From positions 1 through 8,315 of the forward strand of contig DAIDAS010000417.1 in assembly GCA_027310505.1 (NCBI GenBank): a DNA stretch of 8,315 bases. The letters are read 5' to 3'. A program made the position numbers and the translations under genes. Under the pieces are notes generated by a model, which made no database searches, had not been told where the DNA came from, and saw only the letters and a list, made by a program, of their open reading frames with translations. This DNA is from a bacterium. Lineage in GTDB: Bacteria > Pseudomonadota > Gammaproteobacteria > Burkholderiales > Methylophilaceae. This document shows, one piece after another, positions 5,159 through 8,315 of the stretch. Every line of letters begins with the position of its first letter. Position 1 is the stretch's first letter.

Positions 5159-6523
5159 ATGGACAGCAACCGCGACATTCATTCCAGCAATCTATCATCC
5201 CCACCAGCGCCCGTCCCGTTCTGGGAGGCGTTCCGTTATTGGCTGCAACTCGGCTTCGTCAGCTTCGGCGGCCCCGCCGGGCAAATCGCCATCATGCATC
5301 AGGAACTGGTGGAGAAAAGACGCTGGATCTCCGAACAACGCTTTCTGCACGCGCTCAATTACTGCATGCTGCTCCCGGGGCCGGAAGCCCAGCAGCTAGC
5401 CGTTTATATCGGTTGGCTGATGCACCGTACCTGGGGTGGTATCGTTGCCGGCACCTTGTTCGTACTGCCCAGCTTCTTCATCCTGACAGCCCTCTCCTGG
5501 CTCTACCTTGCCTACGGCAATGTCCCTGCCGTGGCAGGGTTGCTATACGGAATCAAGCCGGCAGTAACGGCGCTGGTGCTATTCGCCGCATGGCGCATCG
5601 GCTCGCGCGCCCTGAAGAATAGTGCGCTGTGGCTGATTGCCGCTGTGGCTTTCCTGGCAATTTTCGCTTTCAATGCGCCGTTCCCCGCCATCGTGCTGGC
5701 GGCAGCCATCATTGGCTTTGCCGGCGGAAAAATCGCTCCGTCACGTTTTGTTGCAGGCGGAGGCCATGGCAAGGCGAAAAAACATTACGGCCCGGCGATC
5801 ATCGACGACGACACACCGACACCGGAACACGCAAAATTTTCCAGGAAGCGCCTGTTCGGTGTAATGATCGTGGGAGTGCTCTTGTGGCTGGCAAGCATGA
5901 CAGCACTGGCCACCATGAACGGTTGGCACGGTACGTTGACGCAAATGGGGTGGTTTTTCACCAAGGCCGCGCTGCTGACCTTCGGTGGGGCCTATGCCGT
6001 GCTGCCGTATGTATTCCAGGGCACCGTGGAGCATTATCACTGGCTGACGGCCACACAGATGATCGACGGGCTTGCTCTCGGAGAAACCACTCCCGGCCCG
6101 CTCATCATGGTCGTCACTTATGTCGGGTTCGTCGGCGGCTGGGCAAAAGCGCTGTTCGGGGTGGATTCGTTGTTGCTGGCAGGGTTGGCGGCGGCGGCGG
6201 TCACGACCTTTTTTACCTTTCTGCCGTCATTCGTGTTCATTTTGGTAGGCGGGCCACTCGTGGAAATCACGCACGGCGACCTCAAGTTCACAGCGCCCCT
6301 GACGGCCATCACCGCGGCGGTGGTCGGCGTCATCCTCAACCTGGCGGTGTTTTTCGGCTATCACGTCCTGTGGCCGCAAGGCCTTGGCGGGACATTCGAG
6401 TGGCCTTCGGCGTTGATCGGGCTAACCGCGCTGCTCGCCCTGTTCCGCTTCAAGATTGGCGTTATCCCGGTGATTGTGGCATGCGGCATCGCCGGCCTGC
6501 TGTTTAGATTAATGGCAAACTAA
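5159..6523 (+). CDS. chrA: Chromate transporter ChrA, two-domain CHR family
   Basis: Inner-membrane transporter of the CHR superfamily; characterised long-chain members expel chromate from the cytoplasm and give resistance. At 454 residues it is a full bidomain protein. The N-terminal half has FVSFGGPAGQI (33-43) and LLPGPEAQQLA (71-81). The C-terminal half repeats the pattern with LLTFGGAYAVLPY (272-284) and GETTPGPL (308-315), the antiparallel duplicated signature of the family. A charged soluble linker near 200-235 joins the halves, and the rest is mostly hydrophobic helices. ATG 5159 is chosen because GAGGA lies 6 nt upstream and the N-terminus fits; the out-of-frame ATG at 5107 is not used. 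No chrB regulator or chromate reductase gene is visible, so the long leader may carry the regulation. Some CHR proteins may move sulfate or other anions instead. The stop overlaps the stop of the convergent DUF3240 gene. Confidence 0.94.
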   Translation: MDSNRDIHSSNLSSPPAPVPFWEAFRYWLQLGFVSFGGPAGQIAIMHQELVEKRRWISEQRFLHALNYCMLLPGPEAQQLAVYIGWLMHRTWGGIVAGTLFVLPSFFILTALSWLYLAYGNVPAVAGLLYGIKPAVTALVLFAAWRIGSRALKNSALWLIAAVAFLAIFAFNAPFPAIVLAAAIIGFAGGKIAPSRFVAGGGHGKAKKHYGPAIIDDDTPTPEHAKFSRKRLFGVMIVGVLLWLASMTALATMNGWHGTLTQMGWFFTKAALLTFGGAYAVLPYVFQGTVEHYHWLTATQMIDGLALGETTPGPLIMVVTYVGFVGGWAKALFGVDSLLLAGLAAAAVTTFFTFLPSFVFILVGGPLVEITHGDLKFTAPLTAITAAVVGVILNLAVFFGYHVLWPQGLGGTFEWPSALIGLTALLALFRFKIGVIPVIVACGIAGLLFRLMAN

Positions 6524-6819
6524 AGCCGCCCGGCCTCCATGACCGGGACAATAAAATAATGCAGACCAACCCCGGTAAACTTGTCGCGCATGTCGCCGAT
6601 CAGGTGCTGAGCAATGTCAGGGCGGGTGCGGATCATGAATTGCACCCGCCGCTGCCGCCCAGTCACCTGCTCCAGCAGGCTCATGCCCGTCTGTCGGACA
6701 CCGTGACCATAGGCATCGGCGCTGCTGAAACCTTCGATTTCATCATGCTCCAGCAGCCAGTCGACCATGGTTTCCTCAACCGAAGGTGGCGCAAATATCA
6801 TCAGCAGGCATTGGTCCAT
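6520..6819 (-). CDS. DUF3240 family protein accompanying the heavy-metal RND pump
   Basis: A 99-residue soluble protein with no signal peptide or membrane helix. It fits the DUF3240 family, which is usually encoded next to CzcA/CusA-type efflux genes in Proteobacteria. Visible features are the opening MDQCLLMIFAPPSVEE, a central DAYGHG segment, VTGRQRRVQFMI, and the ending GVGLHYFIVPVMEAGRL. Alternating strand-like and helix-like stretches suggest a small ferredoxin/PII-like fold, which is an inference. ATG 6819 lies one base after the czcA stop, and its Shine-Dalgarno GGAG (6830-6827, 7 nt spacing) sits in the last codons of czcA, so the two are co-transcribed and probably coupled. It may be an accessory or regulatory partner of the pump; no biochemical role is known to me. 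Its TAG overlaps the chrA TAA (CTAA at 6520-6523). Confidence 0.85.
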   Translation of the reverse strand: MDQCLLMIFAPPSVEETMVDWLLEHDEIEGFSSADAYGHGVRQTGMSLLEQVTGRQRRVQFMIRTRPDIAQHLIGDMRDKFTGVGLHYFIVPVMEAGRL

Positions 6820-6820
6820 T

Positions 6821-8315
6821 TTATTTCTCCAGCCCGAAACGGCGGTATAGGATGGGCAGCAGGATCAGCGTCAGGGTGGTGGAAGTCACCAGGCCGCCGA
6901 TTACTACAATCGCCAGCGGCCGCTGGATTTCAGAACCCGGGCCAGTGGCGAACAGCAGCGGAATCAGGCCAAAGGCGGCAATGGTGGCGGTCATCAGCAC
7001 CGGACGCAGGCGTCGCTTGGCGCCTTCTACCACCACGCGCGCCACTTCCATGCCGTGCGCGGCGAGCTGGTTGAAATAGCTCACCATCACCACCCCGTTC
7101 AGCACGGCGATCCCCAGCAACGCAATGAAACCGACCGACGCCGGCACCGACAGGTACTCCCCGGAAAGCCACAACGCGAATACGCCGCCGATCATGGCAA
7201 ACGGAATGTTGGACAGGATCAGCACCGACTGCCTGACCGAGCGGAAGGTAGCGAACAGCAGCAGGAATATCAGCCCGATCGCGATTGGCACCACCACCGC
7301 CAGACGTGCGGCAGCGCGCTGCTGGTTCTCGAACTGACCGCCCCACTTCATGGAGTAGCCTTCCGGCATTTTGACATCCTTGAGCACCTTGTTGCGGGCT
7401 TCTTCGACAAAGCCGACAAGGTCGCGGCCGCGCACATTGGCGATCACCACCACCATGCGTGCGCCCTTTTCGCGATCAACCTTGACCGGACCTTCGACGC
7501 GCTCCAGCCTGGCCACCGTGGAAAGCGGCACGTTGGTACCGTTGGGCAGGGTCAGCATCAGGTTGGCAAAATCCGCAGGCGAAGTGCGCAGTCCTTCGCC
7601 GCCACGCAGCAGCAATGGCGTACGGCGCTGGCCTTCCTGCACGATACCGGTCTGCTTGCCTTCAAGTTGCGCACGCAGCATGGCTTCGATCTGGGCGATG
7701 TCGAAACCCAGCCGTCCGGCGGCGAGGCGGTCGACGTCGATGCGCAGATATTGCACGCCGCTATTCTGCGGGGTGTAGACATCCTCGGAACCGGGGATGG
7801 ATTTCAGTATCTTCACCGTCTGCTGCGCCATGTCGTTCAGCTTGTCGAGGTCGCTGCCGAAAATCTTCACCGCCAGGTCACCGCGCACGCCGAGGATCAT
7901 CTCGTTGACGCGCATTTCAATCGGCTGGGTGAAGGCGTAGGCGAATCCCGGCATATCCGCCAGCACCTTGCGTAGTTCGTCGATCAGCTTTTCCTTGTCG
8001 GGCGAACGCCATTGCTCGCGCGGCTTGAGCACCAGGAAGTTGTCGGTCTGATTCAGACCCATAGGGTCCAGCCCGAGCTCGTCGGAACCCACGCGCGACA
8101 CCACGCCTTTCACCTCGGGCACTCTGGCCAGTACGGCGCGCTGTACCCCAAGATCCAGCTCGGTGGTCTTGTCAAGATTGATGGATGGCAGTTTTTCCAC
8201 CTGCATGATGATGTCGCCCTCATCCATGGTCGGCATAAAGGTCTTGCCGATCTGCAGATAGACAAACGTCGTCGCCACCAGCGCCAGCGTGGCGCCAATC
8301 ACGATGATCTTGCCG
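6821..8315 (-). CDS. czcA: CzcA/CusA-type heavy-metal RND efflux pump, C-terminal half (5' end cut by window edge)
   Basis: Inner-membrane proton-driven pump of the HME-RND group, which works with a periplasmic adaptor (CzcB) and an outer-membrane channel (CzcC) to expel divalent or monovalent metal ions. The last 497 residues are visible, about half of the usual length of a little over 1,000. They begin in TM7 (GKIIVIGATLALV) followed by FMPTMDEGDI. The porter region has DPMGLNQTDNFLVLKPREQW and FTQPIEMRVNEMILGVRGDLAVK, both typical of CzcA-type pumps. TM8-TM12 cover roughly the last 160 residues, including RPVLMTATIAAFGLIPLLFA and GSEIQRPLAIVVIGGL, and the protein ends in FGLEK. The frame stays open to the right edge, so the GTG at 8302 is internal and not the start. 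The metal-selective TM4 motif is outside the window, so cobalt/zinc/cadmium versus copper/silver cannot be settled. DUF3240 follows immediately. Confidence 0.93.
   Translation of the reverse strand, partial: GKIIVIGATLALVATTFVYLQIGKTFMPTMDEGDIIMQVEKLPSINLDKTTELDLGVQRAVLARVPEVKGVVSRVGSDELGLDPMGLNQTDNFLVLKPREQWRSPDKEKLIDELRKVLADMPGFAYAFTQPIEMRVNEMILGVRGDLAVKIFGSDLDKLNDMAQQTVKILKSIPGSEDVYTPQNSGVQYLRIDVDRLAAGRLGFDIAQIEAMLRAQLEGKQTGIVQEGQRRTPLLLRGGEGLRTSPADFANLMLTLPNGTNVPLSTVARLERVEGPVKVDREKGARMVVVIANVRGRDLVGFVEEARNKVLKDVKMPEGYSMKWGGQFENQQRAAARLAVVVPIAIGLIFLLLFATFRSVRQSVLILSNIPFAMIGGVFALWLSGEYLSVPASVGFIALLGIAVLNGVVMVSYFNQLAAHGMEVARVVVEGAKRRLRPVLMTATIAAFGLIPLLFATGPGSEIQRPLAIVVIGGLVTSTTLTLILLPILYRRFGLEK

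Noticed and set aside
5107..5622. ATG at 5107 opening a 171-codon frame that runs into chrA
   Set aside because: It is out of frame with chrA, has no Shine-Dalgarno sequence (the 5' hairpin sits right in front), and the translation looks like an arginine/alanine-rich shadow. A very short regulatory translation from it cannot be excluded but is not supported.
6186..6201. Short GCG run in chrA
   Set aside because: It encodes a small alanine run in a membrane helix, which is ordinary for GC-rich genomes, and is not a significant repeat.
7055..7975. Long open frame (306 codons) on the plus strand opposite czcA
   Set aside because: The translation is a low-complexity His/Arg/Gln-rich shadow of the conserved RND pump sequence on the other strand.
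8300..8302. GTG that could be taken as the start of the RND gene
   Set aside because: The frame is open to the window edge and the residues before it continue the TM7 helix. The visible part is only the second half of an RND pump, so the real start is outside.

Overview
The window looks like a chromosome segment of a Gram-negative betaproteobacterium, possibly Nitrosomonadales-like. It is GC-rich and very densely packed. It carries AmiC-, TsaE- and QueG-type housekeeping genes, a lipid-glycosylation trio, and heavy-metal/oxyanion transport genes. The taxonomic placement is inferred from protein style and gene order; no search was run.

Left block (1-2248). tsaE and an AmiC-type cell-wall amidase are read leftwards as an overlapping pair, and the amidase runs off the left edge. 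queG is read rightwards, and its start overlaps the start of tsaE. This resembles the enterobacterial queG / nnr-tsaE-amiB neighbourhood, but nnr is missing and the amidase is AmiC-like in sequence.

Middle block (2229-4944). Three genes are read leftwards as a tight operon. They are a family 2 glycosyltransferase (polyprenyl-phosphate sugar synthase type), a small three-helix LAB_N membrane protein that starts at TTG, and a GT39/ArnT-like membrane glycosyltransferase. The likely logic is that a sugar is loaded onto a lipid carrier on the cytoplasmic face, moved across the inner membrane, and transferred to lipid A or another envelope acceptor in the periplasm. The last gene overlaps the 3' end of queG by 20 bp.

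Control region (4945-5158). This is the only real intergenic stretch, and it is AT-rich. It holds a divergent pair of promoter candidates, one for the glycosyltransferase operon and one for chrA. The chrA side has a bulged hairpin at the predicted 5' end of the mRNA, followed by elements that could hide the chrA ribosome binding site. It is the part of the window least explained by known features.

Right block (5159-8315). chrA, a full two-domain chromate transporter, is read rightwards. It converges on a leftward pair: the C-terminal half of a CzcA/CusA-type heavy-metal RND pump (cut by the right edge) and a small DUF3240 protein that typically accompanies such pumps. The chrA and DUF3240 stop codons overlap. 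No rRNA, tRNA, CRISPR array, insertion sequence or integrase was seen, and no gene-free stretch exceeds about 215 bp.
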